Source of the DNA: Candidatus Anammoximicrobium sp.
GTDB taxonomy: Bacteria > Planctomycetota > Planctomycetia > Pirellulales > Pirellulaceae
Assembly (NCBI GenBank): GCA_012515235.1
Contig: JAAYYU010000176.1
Span: 27,740-91,739 of the forward strand
Direction of reading: 5' to 3'
DNA length: 64,000 nt
Shown: positions 8,040-16,101 of the stretch, one piece after another
Layout: each line of letters opens with the position of its first letter
Position numbering within the stretch: the stretch's first letter is position 1
Translations under genes and position numbers: made by a program
The notes under the pieces: model-generated
What the model was told of the DNA's origin: nothing
Databases searched by the model: none
The model's input: the letters and a program-made list of their open reading frames with translations, nothing else

Positions 8040-9737
8040 TCAGACGCTCCGCCCGAAGGTCATGATCGTGATGTCGTCGCTCTGCGGGTAACCTCGCGCG
8101 TGGCGGCGGACGTCGGCCAACAGGCGCTTGCCCAACTGCTCCGCGTCGGCCGGCCCCTGCTTGACGACCTCCAGCACGCGGTCGATCCCGTACAGTTCTC
8201 CGTCCGGGTTCATCGCCTCGTCGACGCCGTCCGTGTACATCAGGATCAGGTCGCCCGGCTCCAGCTGGCAGCTTTGGGCCTCGTAAGGATACCCGTCCAC
8301 CACGCAGATCGGCGGGCCGGACAGCTCCTCGTCGAACCGCTCGATCGTCCCGTTGGCGCGTCGAATGATCGGCGGCATGTGTCCCGCGTTGGCCAGCACC
8401 ACCTCGTGATTCTTGGTGTCTACGATACACAGGACGTAGGTCACAAAGCGGCCTTCGACTCCGCTGTCGCACATGTGATCGTTGATCGCGCCGATGGCTT
8501 CCACGACGTCGTGGACGTGCCGTAGCGTGCTTTGGACACAGCTGTCCATGCGGGACATGATCAGCGCTCCCGGAACTCCCTTGCCGGCCACGTCGCCAAA
8601 CGACAGGCAGATTTTTCCATCCGGCAAGTCGTACCAATCGTAGATGTCGCCGCCCACGGCCCGCGCCGAGTCGTAGGAGGCGAAGAACTGATAGCCTTCC
8701 ACCTTGGGCATCGTGGTGGGCAACAACCCGCGCTGGACCGTCTTGGCGATGTCCAGTTCGGCGTCCTGCTTCTGCTTTTCCGCATAGACTTGAACCAGCC
8801 GCGCGTTCTCATACGACAGCGCCGCCTGGCCCGCCACCGTCATCAGGATGTCCAGATCGTCGCGGCTGAACTGTCCCAGCGTGTTCTGAGAGTCGATGCT
8901 CAGGATTCCCAAAACATCGTCGTCCAAGCCCAGCAGCGGCACGCACATCATCGAGCGGATATTGATGTCGGTGATCGACTGACTGCCGCCAAACGCCGCA
9001 TCCATGCTGGCGTCGGCCGAGAGAATGCCGGTCTTTTCCGCCAACACCTTGTCGACGATCGTGCGACTGAGCCGCACCGTGCTGTCCTCATTCTGACGCC
9101 GATGCCGCATGGCGCGGGGCACCATCTTGCCCGTTGACTCGTCCTTCAACAGGATGCAACCACGGTCCGCATACCGGAAGATAGTGAAGAGCGTATCCAG
9201 GATCTTGGGCAGCAGCGTGTTCAGATCGACCGTGCCGGCCAGATTCTTGCTGATTTCGAGAACGGCCTTGAGTTTGGCTTCGGGGTTGACGTCCAAGCCG
9301 CCGAAACGGCCGATCAACCCGACTTTTTCCGTAATGTTCGCTTCGCCAGCCTCGTCGATGTCCACTTGGCCGGGGCTCAGCTCCAGGGTGGCCTGGACGC
9401 TCTTGGCAGGCTTCGGCGACGGAGGCAGGACGGGGGCTGCTGGTACCGCGGCAGGATCGTGGAACCGGGCGACTGCATCGCCAAATCGAAGGGCGTCGTC
9501 GTGGCGCAATTTGACGCGTCCTTCGATCCGTTTCTGATTCACAAAGGTCCCGTTGCGGCTGCCCACATCCTCCAGCCAGAAGTCGCCACCCTCCTCGTGA
9601 ATTGCGGCGTGTCGTCCGGATACGCTGGGCTGACTGACCACAAGGCCACAGTCCGGATGGCGTCCGATCAACGTTTGTCCCTGGATCAGCCCGTGCTCGA
9701 TCTCTTGACCGTCGATGACGACAATGAGTGCTGCCAT
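8040..9737 (-). CDS. FHA-GAF-PP2C (RsbU/SpoIIE-type) phosphatase
   Basis: This is a 565-residue cytoplasmic signalling protein. ATG 9737 has GGGAAG a few bases upstream. An N-terminal FHA domain spans about residues 5-100 (LIGRHPDCGL, SVSGRHAAIH, SRNGTFVN), a GAF domain about 150-330 (ILLKDESTGK, MMCVPLLGLDDDVLGILSID), and a PP2C-like SpoIIE domain about 345-565. The phosphatase metal-binding motifs are intact: AVGGDIYDWY, GDVAGKGVPGA, YTDGVDEA and SDDITIM. Family members dephosphorylate anti-anti-sigma or similar proteins in partner-switching systems. The FHA domain should bind phosphothreonine, implying upstream Ser/Thr kinase input. No anti-sigma or STAS gene is adjacent. Confidence 0.9.
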   Translation of the reverse strand: MAALIVVIDGQEIEHGLIQGQTLIGRHPDCGLVVSQPSVSGRHAAIHEEGGDFWLEDVGSRNGTFVNQKRIEGRVKLRHDDALRFGDAVARFHDPAAVPAAPVLPPSPKPAKSVQATLELSPGQVDIDEAGEANITEKVGLIGRFGGLDVNPEAKLKAVLEISKNLAGTVDLNTLLPKILDTLFTIFRYADRGCILLKDESTGKMVPRAMRHRRQNEDSTVRLSRTIVDKVLAEKTGILSADASMDAAFGGSQSITDINIRSMMCVPLLGLDDDVLGILSIDSQNTLGQFSRDDLDILMTVAGQAALSYENARLVQVYAEKQKQDAELDIAKTVQRGLLPTTMPKVEGYQFFASYDSARAVGGDIYDWYDLPDGKICLSFGDVAGKGVPGALIMSRMDSCVQSTLRHVHDVVEAIGAINDHMCDSGVEGRFVTYVLCIVDTKNHEVVLANAGHMPPIIRRANGTIERFDEELSGPPICVVDGYPYEAQSCQLEPGDLILMYTDGVDEAMNPDGELYGIDRVLEVVKQGPADAEQLGKRLLADVRRHARGYPQSDDITIMTFGRSV

Positions 9738-10096
9738 GACGCTTCCCAACCTGATGACGAAGGAAACAGTCCGTTTGCCCGAAACAGTGCGTTTGCCCGA
9801 TCGGGAACGGCGTAAGTCTACGAGATTGACGGATTTCCCGCAAGGAAGCCGTCCCGGTCGGTCGCCGGATCGGCGTCGAAAGGCCCGGTGGGGATCGGTT
9901 TCTCACTTCGAGACGGGCCGGCCGATGCGGCGATCGAACGAGGGGGCCGGCATGCGACTTCCGCCCTTTCGCAGAATTCGCAAACTTGCTAATCTCTCTG
10001 CTTGGTAGTGTCCAGGCGGATCGGCTGTCGGGCTTTGACAGCGGTTGCCTTCCGGGGCAGATGCTGCCGAAGAGGTTTGGTACGGGGAGTGATGGC
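9738..10096. other. Divergent intergenic region
   Basis: This region separates the divergent FHA-GAF-PP2C and PAP2 genes, so it should carry both promoters. The one clear structure is the 18-bp tandem repeat at 9763-9798, close to the phosphatase start. No additional gene is supported. Confidence 0.5.
9763..9798. repeat. 18-bp tandem direct repeat upstream of the FHA-GAF-PP2C gene
   Basis: GAAACAGTCCGTTTGCCC (9763-9780) is followed immediately by a copy with one change (9781-9798). The repeat lies 26-61 bases upstream of ATG 9737, in the position of a promoter or operator. The half-unit AAAC...GTTT has dyad character. Confidence 0.6.
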
Positions 10097-10789
10097 TTGA
10101 ATCGCCGATTGTATTGGCTGGCTGCCTTGTTCCTCGTCGCCGCCGCGGCGGCTCTGGCCGTCGACGTGCCGCTTGCGACGTTCTGCCAAAAGGTCGGAGT
10201 TTTCGCGTTTGTCGACGACTTGCTGGAACTGGCCGAGGTCTTCGGGCATGGCCTAGGTGCGGCGTGCATTCTCCTGACGGCTTACATGATCGATGCCGGT
10301 CGTCGCCGCCGTCTGGCCCGGATCGTCGTCAGCGTAGTCGGCGCCGGACTCGTGGCCGACCTGCTGAAGTTGATCGTCGGTCGTGTGCGGCCTCGGGTGC
10401 TGATCGTCGATCGCATTGGGGACAGCTTCATCGGCTGGTTGCCTCGATTTCTGCAGGACCCGCCGCCGGGTGGCAGCGTCAGCGGTTACGAGTCCTTTCC
10501 GTCGGGCCATGCGATGGTGGCCACCGCGTTGGCGATCGGGTTTTCGACGCTGTATCCCCGCGGCCGGTGGCTTTTTGCGTGGTTCGCCGTGTTGGCCGCG
10601 TTGCAGCGTGTGGAGTCGCTGGCCCATTACCTGAGCGACACGCTGGCGGGAGCGGCAATCGCCTGCTTCTTTTGCGGTCTTTGTTTTGACAGCCGGGTGA
10701 TGGGCCGTTGGTTTGATCGCTGGGAAGGCAACGGCGTCGGGGACGCCCTCGGCAACCGTTGCGATTTCCCGGACGAGCCGCTAGGATAA
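10097..10789 (+). CDS. PAP2-superfamily membrane phosphatase
   Basis: This is a ~230-residue membrane protein of the type 2 phosphatidic-acid-phosphatase family. The three signature motifs are complete: KLIVGRVRPR, SFPSGHAM, and RVESLAHYLSD with the catalytic His. At least five hydrophobic segments are visible, starting with LYWLAALFLVAAAAAL. TTG 10097 is proposed as the start because GGGGAG lies 7 bases upstream; an in-frame ATG at 10061 would add 12 residues. Family members dephosphorylate lipid phosphates such as undecaprenyl pyrophosphate or phosphatidylglycerophosphate on the outer face of the membrane. The next gene begins 45 bases downstream. Confidence 0.85.
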   Translation: MNRRLYWLAALFLVAAAAALAVDVPLATFCQKVGVFAFVDDLLELAEVFGHGLGAACILLTAYMIDAGRRRRLARIVVSVVGAGLVADLLKLIVGRVRPRVLIVDRIGDSFIGWLPRFLQDPPPGGSVSGYESFPSGHAMVATALAIGFSTLYPRGRWLFAWFAVLAALQRVESLAHYLSDTLAGAAIACFFCGLCFDSRVMGRWFDRWEGNGVGDALGNRCDFPDEPLG

Positions 10790-10834
10790 ACGTGGGGGCG
10801 GGGCAGGCGTCTGAGATCCACGGGAGTCGCGTTC

Positions 10835-11515
10835 ATGAGCATCCGGACAATCGCACTGGGGCTGGCCTTGGCGGCGCTTGCGGGCGGGCCGCTGGCAGGC
10901 GACGACACCACGGCGGCGTCGGCTGGCGCACCGCGGCGCTATCACCAGATCGAGAACGACCTCACCGCGGCGCTGCGTGCGGAAACGCACGCCAAGACGC
11001 CGGAGGCGCGCGTGGCGGCCGTGCGCCGGATGTGCGGCTTGTACGGCGAACTCACGGCCGATCCGCGGTTGGAGTCGAGCGACGTCTTGAAGCGTTACCG
11101 GGCGAAGCTCTGGAGCCGCATGACGCGGATCAAACGTGAACTGGAGCAGCGTCTGGCCCGCCAGTCCGGCGACGCGTCGGGCCGCACGCCCGGCGAGTCC
11201 AAGCGGCAGGCCAGCCAAGAGGCGGCGGCCAGTCTGGCAGCCCAAATGAGCTATTCCAACGCCACGCTGGGCGGGCCGAGCTACGTGCTGTCGCACAGCG
11301 GCGCCGCCTGCGGAGGCGGAACGGCCGGCGACCACGCCCAGGAACTGATCGACCTGATCCAACGCACCATCAGTCCTCAGTCCTGGGACGTCAACGGCGG
11401 CCAGGGCTCGATGTTCTACTACCGCCCCTTGATGGCGCTGGTCGTGCGGACCACCTCCGAGGTCCACGGCGACGTGGGCGGGCTGTTGCAGGCCCTGCGC
11501 CGCGCCGGATTCTGA
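10835..11515 (+). CDS. Small secreted hypothetical protein
   Basis: This 226-residue protein has a signal peptide (MSIRTIALGLALAALAGG). A helical, Arg/Glu-rich region spans about residues 35-135 (RYRAKLWSRMTRIKRELEQ). The C-terminal ~60 residues (ELIDLIQRTISPQSWDVNGG, then SMFYYRPLMALVVRTTSEVH and GGLLQALRRAGF) resemble a secretin-type N-domain module, which often occurs in planctomycete pilus or secretin-associated proteins. I cannot name a family. It is on the same strand as the PAP2 gene upstream and the CDF transporter downstream. Confidence 0.6.
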   Translation: MSIRTIALGLALAALAGGPLAGDDTTAASAGAPRRYHQIENDLTAALRAETHAKTPEARVAAVRRMCGLYGELTADPRLESSDVLKRYRAKLWSRMTRIKRELEQRLARQSGDASGRTPGESKRQASQEAAASLAAQMSYSNATLGGPSYVLSHSGAACGGGTAGDHAQELIDLIQRTISPQSWDVNGGQGSMFYYRPLMALVVRTTSEVHGDVGGLLQALRRAGF

Positions 11516-11645
11516 ACGCGGGGAACGTGGCAACTGCGTTCCTGGCCCGAAACACTCTTCGTACAGACGACAAAATGCTTGCCAGGACGAGACTCCGGCC
11601 GTGCGGTTCGGCCCGGTTCGGCTTCGCCTTTCGGCATGGGGAGCG

Positions 11646-12578
11646 ATGATCTTGACGACGGAAACATCGAGGGAAGACCTCTATCGTTCTGCCACGGGCG
11701 CCGCCCTGCTGGGCCTGATCGTGAACTCTGCGCTGGGCGTAGTGAAGCTGGTCGGCGGTCTCCTCGGCAACTCCATCGCCCTGCTGTCGGACGCCGTCAA
11801 CTCGCTGGGCGATTCCCTGACGTCGATCGTCGTGCTGTACGCGCTCCGCTATGCCCAGCGACCGCCCGACGTGGAACACCCGTACGGGCATACGCGAGCC
11901 GAAGCCATTGCGGCCACCAACGTGGCGGTCGTGATCATCCTTTCGGCGCTGACCATCGGCTGGGAGGCGGTGCAGCGGATCGGCGGCATCCCGGAACTGC
12001 CGCCGGTGTGGACGCTTTGGATCGCCGGCGCGAATGTGCTGATCAAGGAATCGTTGTACCAGTACAAGATTCGCGTCGCCCGGCGGGTCCGGTCGGCGGC
12101 GGTGATGGCCAACGCCTGGGACCACCGCAGCGATGCGCTTTGCTCGGCCGCCGTGCTGGCCGGCCTGGCCGCGGTGCGCTGGGGCGGCCCGGCCTTGGCC
12201 TGGGCGGACAACGTGGCCGCGCTGTTCGTGGTTTCCGCGATCACGTGGACAGGCGCCCGACTGTTCCGCGCCAGCGCCAGCGAAGCGATGGATCCCCAGG
12301 CGGACCCGCAGACCGTCGGCCAGATCCGCGGCTTGGCGGAACAAGTGCCCGGCGTTTGTGCCGTCGAAAAACTGTGGGTCCGCAAGACCGGGCTGGAATA
12401 CCTGGCCGATATCCACATCGAGGTGGACGGTTCGCTGTCCGTGGTCGAAGGTCACGACATCGGACATCGAGTGAAAGACAAACTGCTGGAAAACTGTCCG
12501 GCCCTGCGCGACGTCCTGGTCCACCTGGAACCGTATCTCGACCCGGTCGGAACGGAGTCGCCAGAGAAGTCAGAATAG
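11646..12578 (+). CDS. Cation diffusion facilitator (CDF) metal transporter
   Basis: This is a ~310-residue protein that exports divalent metals (Zn, Fe, Mn, Co or Cd) by proton antiport across the inner membrane. Six membrane segments are visible. The transport-site residues are present: the Asp/Asn-rich LSDAVNSLGDSLTS in helix 2 and NAWDHRSDAL in helix 5, plus the typical cytoplasmic HPYGHTRAEA loop. The C-terminal ~95 residues form the cytoplasmic ferredoxin-like domain (PGVCAVEKLWVRKTG, DIHIEVDGSLSV, GHDIGHRVKDKL). The start is uncertain: ATG 11646 has GGGGAG only two bases away, and GTG 11601 is an alternative. Specificity cannot be read. Confidence 0.88.
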   Translation: MILTTETSREDLYRSATGAALLGLIVNSALGVVKLVGGLLGNSIALLSDAVNSLGDSLTSIVVLYALRYAQRPPDVEHPYGHTRAEAIAATNVAVVIILSALTIGWEAVQRIGGIPELPPVWTLWIAGANVLIKESLYQYKIRVARRVRSAAVMANAWDHRSDALCSAAVLAGLAAVRWGGPALAWADNVAALFVVSAITWTGARLFRASASEAMDPQADPQTVGQIRGLAEQVPGVCAVEKLWVRKTGLEYLADIHIEVDGSLSVVEGHDIGHRVKDKLLENCPALRDVLVHLEPYLDPVGTESPEKSE

Positions 12579-12637
12579 AGAAGTGAGCAGTGAGCAGGTG
12601 CAAGTGATGCCGGTGCCGACCTTGCCGGCGTCCGCAG

Positions 12638-12667
12638 AAGCCCGGCTGTTCGGAGATAGCCGGGCTT
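12638..12667. terminator. Bidirectional terminator-like hairpin between convergent genes
   Basis: AAGCCCGGCT (12638-12647) and AGCCGGGCTT (12658-12667) form a perfect 10-bp stem with a 10-base loop, flanked by A and T bases, between the convergent CDF and GH106 genes. The position suits a shared terminator. Confidence 0.55.
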
Positions 12668-12696
12668 TGGCAACCGCGAGGGGCTCGGAGGCCGAC

Positions 12697-12718
12697 AGGG
12701 CGGCTTGAATTCCGCCCT
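12697..12718. repeat. Short GGGCGG inverted-repeat motif, copy 2
   Basis: AGGGCGG (12697-12703) and CCGCCCT (12712-12718) form a 7-bp palindrome around CTTGAATT. It lies next to the hairpin at 12638-12667 in the convergent gap. Compare 5869-5888 and 29689-29710. Confidence 0.35.
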
Positions 12719-12742
12719 CGGAAATGGGTTCTGGACGAGGGT

Positions 12743-15700
12743 TTACCACCCCAGCTCGCGTTGCTCGCCGAACTCGACGCGGACCGGGCCGAGCAGGCCG
12801 GAGGTGACCAGCGGATCGCGGGGCGTAAAGCCTTGAAACGCGCGCAGCTTGCGGTCGTCGGGGTACAAGGCCACGTTCGACCTGGTCAATCGCTTTTCCG
12901 GCGGCAAGACGGCGTCGCCGATCAAGCGGTTGACCCAGGTATTGGTGACCTCGATTTCCAACTCGTTGTCGCCGGCGCGAGCGACCCCGGTCAGGTCGAC
13001 GGTCCAGGGATCGGTCCAGACGACGCCCAGATCCCGGCCGTTCAGCCGCACGCGGGCGATGTGGTGGACCGCGCCCAGTTGGAGCCGGACCAGCTTTGCG
13101 GCGTGCGCGTCGCTCAGTCGGAATGTCTGCCGGTAAGTCGCCGAGCCGGAGAAGTGCTTGATCCCGGCGTCGGGGTGCTTGTCCCAGGCGGTCAAGTCCT
13201 TGAAGACCGCGGATTCCGGAGCGCCCCAGCCCGGCGCAAACCGCACTTGCCAGGGCCCGGCCAAAGTCAGGGCGGCCGGCAGTTGCGACACGGCGACGTC
13301 GATCTTCTTGTCGGACGCTGCGGTCAGCCCGAACGATCCGTTTTGCCACACGTTGACCCGCATGCCGGCCTGAGTTCGGCCGGCGATTTCGAGACCGCGG
13401 TCCGCAGGCGCCGCCGCGGTCAGGCGCTGGCGCTGCGCCGGGCGGCGAAAGACCACGAACACCGACCCGTTTTTGGCCAGTTGGATCGGGACCGCCGTCC
13501 GCCCGTCGCCGGTTGCCTGCCAGCACACGGCGTCGCGGATTTGGCCGGTCACCGGATCCCAGAATTCTGGCTCGCGGCCCTGCACGCGGAACACGCCTTC
13601 CGCGGAACCCGTGCCGGCGATGAAGTAGATGTCGCCGTCCTCGGTGCGACGATGAATGTAGTCGTGCGGCCCGACATAGTCCGGCAGAATGCCCGCCGCG
13701 GCCAGCACTTCGTCCAGCGGCGTGCCGCTGATCACGGTCCCGCGTCCGAGCGCGCGGCGGGAAGGCGACGCAGGCTCCGTCTGGCTTTGGACCGCCGACC
13801 GGCCGTCGGCCGCGGACGCGCCGTCCCAGAGTTGGGTCGCCAAGGACCGGATTTCGCCGTCGCTGGCGGGGTAGTCCTTTAGTCCGGGCACCCGCTGCGG
13901 ACGCTGCCGGCCCAGCACGACAGTCGCGCCGGCTTCGGCCAGTGCGATGATCTTCTGCAACGCTGCGGGCGTCGCCGTCTCGTCGGCCAGATCGACGGCC
14001 AGCAGCCGGTATCGCATCCCGTCGGGCAGCACCAAATCGCCGCCCTCGACCCGGACGCGTTCCAGCAGCACCTCGGTGTTGATCAGGTCGTACGTGCAGC
14101 CGCGGCCCAAGGTCAAGCTCGGCTTGGCGATCCACTTTTCGCCGCGGCCCCAGTGCAAGTACGGATTGTCGCCGGTATAGCAGCACACGTCGGCTACGAA
14201 CCGCCCTTGCCGCAGCAGAAGTTGGCAGCGCGCCAGATAGGCCAGAATGCCGCCGGCCTGTTCCCACCAGGTGACGTTGGGGTTCACGTGCGTGCCGGCG
14301 AAATACTCAATGCCCGGCTTGCCGAACTCGACCGGCGATGCGGAAAACGTGTGCCAGATGAAATGATTGACGCCGTCGCAGAAGGCCGAGTCGGCGAAGG
14401 GTTTCAGCGCTGCCGGGTAGGCCGACCAGTGCTTGATCATGTGCGTAAAGGCTTCCGTCGCGGCCAGCGGAAGTCCGTAGATGTGCGCGGCCATCGCCGG
14501 GGGGCGGTTCATGGCTCGGCCCGAATACCAGAATTCGCCCTGGGGCATGTCGTTCCGCGCCAGGAAGGCCAGTTGATCGGCGTGCTGGAACTGAGGCAGC
14601 GCCCGAGTCCACGGCCCTCCGGACTCCGAATGCCATTTCAGGCCGGCCGCGTTGCACAGCTGGCGGAGTCGGCCGTAGAAGTTGTTCATGAAACAGTCGC
14701 CCAGCGTCTTGCGATAATCCCGCTCGAAACGCTCGGAGACTTCGGCACTGGTCACCGTCCAGCCGGCCAGGACCGGCAAATACGTCAGCGGCGCGTAGCC
14801 GCGGTACTGGGCGAACTCGCGATCCAACCCCAGGCTCCACGTCGGCGCAGCACCCTCCCAGCTGACGCTGTAAAAGTGCGTCAACGTGCGGCCCGCGCGC
14901 TGGCCGGCGTCCTGCAACAGGACCTTTCCCATCCGTTCGTAGTGGCCCGCGACGGCGGTGGGATCCAGGATGTCCACGTCGTACTCGTGCCCTGCCATCG
15001 TGGTGCAGCCCAAACGCAACAGGGTCCAAACGCCGGGCGGAGCGTCCCAGCGCAGCCGGCCTTGCGGATCGATCTTGTCCGCCAGCGAGACGACCTCGAC
15101 CAACGTCGGCCCGCCGTCTTTCCGCGGCTGCGCTTCCTGCCAGTTGCCGGACAGGGCGGCGGCAGGATCGGAGGACGCCGCCGGCTCCGCGGCATCCGCA
15201 GGCGCGGCGTGGCGGGCCGCCAGCAGCGCGATGTCCCAGAACCGGATTCCCTCCGGCCGCTGCAAAACGACCTCGACTCGCTTCGGTCCGCGCACCTCGG
15301 CCGCCGTCCAGATCAGCTTCTTCGGCGCATCGTCGCCGACTTCCCAGGGCCCCTTCAGAGCGCCGGCGCAACTGCTCAAATTGACGCTCATCTTTAGCCC
15401 CTGCCGCTCCGCTTCGTCCAAGGCAAAGCGGAACATCCTTCGCCACTGGTCGCTCATGAACTCCATCTTCGCCGGCGGCGGGGGCACGTGGTCTTCGTGA
15501 TAACCGCGGGCGTCGAACAACAGCAGACCGGCAAAGCCCTGGCGTTTCATCTCCGCCAGATCGCGGCGGATGGACGCTTCGGTGACGTTGCCTTTCAGCC
15601 ACCACCAGTAGGCCCACGGTTTGTCCGCGTCCCGCGGCTGGCGGAACTGCCCCTCGAGAACAGCGTCCGGCCCGTCGGCCGCCCGCGCCGGCAAACACAG

Positions 15701-15778
15701 TGCGGCCCCTGAGGCGAGGACCGCCAGGACCAGCGCAGCGCTCAGCGGTAACGGATGAAAGCAAAGATGGCGGGTCAT
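12743..15778 (-). CDS. GH106-type alpha-L-rhamnosidase, secreted
   Basis: This is a 1011-residue protein. ATG 15778 is preceded by GAGGAG at 7 bases and opens a signal peptide (LSAALVLAVLASGAALCL, cleavage near ARAAD). The N-terminal signature PWAYWWWLKGNVTEASI and GFAGLLLFD, the central barrel (WHSESGGPW, TTMAGHEYDVDILD), and a C-terminal galactose-binding-like domain (KLVRLQLGAVHHIA, VRLNGRDLGVVW) follow the GH106 layout. The length is typical of the family. Known members release terminal rhamnose from plant or algal polysaccharides such as rhamnogalacturonan or ulvan. It is read divergently from the HEAT-repeat gene. Exact substrate unknown. Confidence 0.82.
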   Translation of the reverse strand: MTRHLCFHPLPLSAALVLAVLASGAALCLPARAADGPDAVLEGQFRQPRDADKPWAYWWWLKGNVTEASIRRDLAEMKRQGFAGLLLFDARGYHEDHVPPPPAKMEFMSDQWRRMFRFALDEAERQGLKMSVNLSSCAGALKGPWEVGDDAPKKLIWTAAEVRGPKRVEVVLQRPEGIRFWDIALLAARHAAPADAAEPAASSDPAAALSGNWQEAQPRKDGGPTLVEVVSLADKIDPQGRLRWDAPPGVWTLLRLGCTTMAGHEYDVDILDPTAVAGHYERMGKVLLQDAGQRAGRTLTHFYSVSWEGAAPTWSLGLDREFAQYRGYAPLTYLPVLAGWTVTSAEVSERFERDYRKTLGDCFMNNFYGRLRQLCNAAGLKWHSESGGPWTRALPQFQHADQLAFLARNDMPQGEFWYSGRAMNRPPAMAAHIYGLPLAATEAFTHMIKHWSAYPAALKPFADSAFCDGVNHFIWHTFSASPVEFGKPGIEYFAGTHVNPNVTWWEQAGGILAYLARCQLLLRQGRFVADVCCYTGDNPYLHWGRGEKWIAKPSLTLGRGCTYDLINTEVLLERVRVEGGDLVLPDGMRYRLLAVDLADETATPAALQKIIALAEAGATVVLGRQRPQRVPGLKDYPASDGEIRSLATQLWDGASAADGRSAVQSQTEPASPSRRALGRGTVISGTPLDEVLAAAGILPDYVGPHDYIHRRTEDGDIYFIAGTGSAEGVFRVQGREPEFWDPVTGQIRDAVCWQATGDGRTAVPIQLAKNGSVFVVFRRPAQRQRLTAAAPADRGLEIAGRTQAGMRVNVWQNGSFGLTAASDKKIDVAVSQLPAALTLAGPWQVRFAPGWGAPESAVFKDLTAWDKHPDAGIKHFSGSATYRQTFRLSDAHAAKLVRLQLGAVHHIARVRLNGRDLGVVWTDPWTVDLTGVARAGDNELEIEVTNTWVNRLIGDAVLPPEKRLTRSNVALYPDDRKLRAFQGFTPRDPLVTSGLLGPVRVEFGEQRELGW

Positions 15779-16101
15779 TGGCAATCTCCTCAACTCCTGA
15801 TCGCTCGAAACGTGCAGGATGCCAGCCACTCGGCGGTCCTGCCTGATCGTGGATTCGGCGTCAACTGCCAGGCGGTCCACTCCGTCGCCCCCGACGGGAA
15901 GCGCGCGGCGACAGCCTGTCCTCTTGCGGCCGGAAGACGCTATTCTGCGCTTCGCGGACCTGCGTGAAAATAGCCCGAGCGCCATTTCTGCACCGCGACA
16001 CGGTAGTTGACAGGGCTTTGGTCAAGTAAACTGGCGGCGAGCCGGCGAGGGCTTCCACCAACCGGATGCCCCATCCCGGCCAGGACCTCGGAGACGAAAC
16101 C
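15779..16101. other. Divergent promoter region, 323 bp
   Basis: This gap lies between the divergently transcribed GH106 and HEAT-repeat genes. Short open frames on both strands lack protein-like composition and ribosome-binding sites. I see no strong palindrome; promoters for both genes are expected here. Confidence 0.45.

Noticed and set aside
7987..8637. A much longer minus-strand frame upstream of the Ala-rich gene
   Set aside because: This part lies inside the FHA-GAF-PP2C gene in another frame and has low-complexity Arg/Gly composition; ATG 7986 gives a better start.
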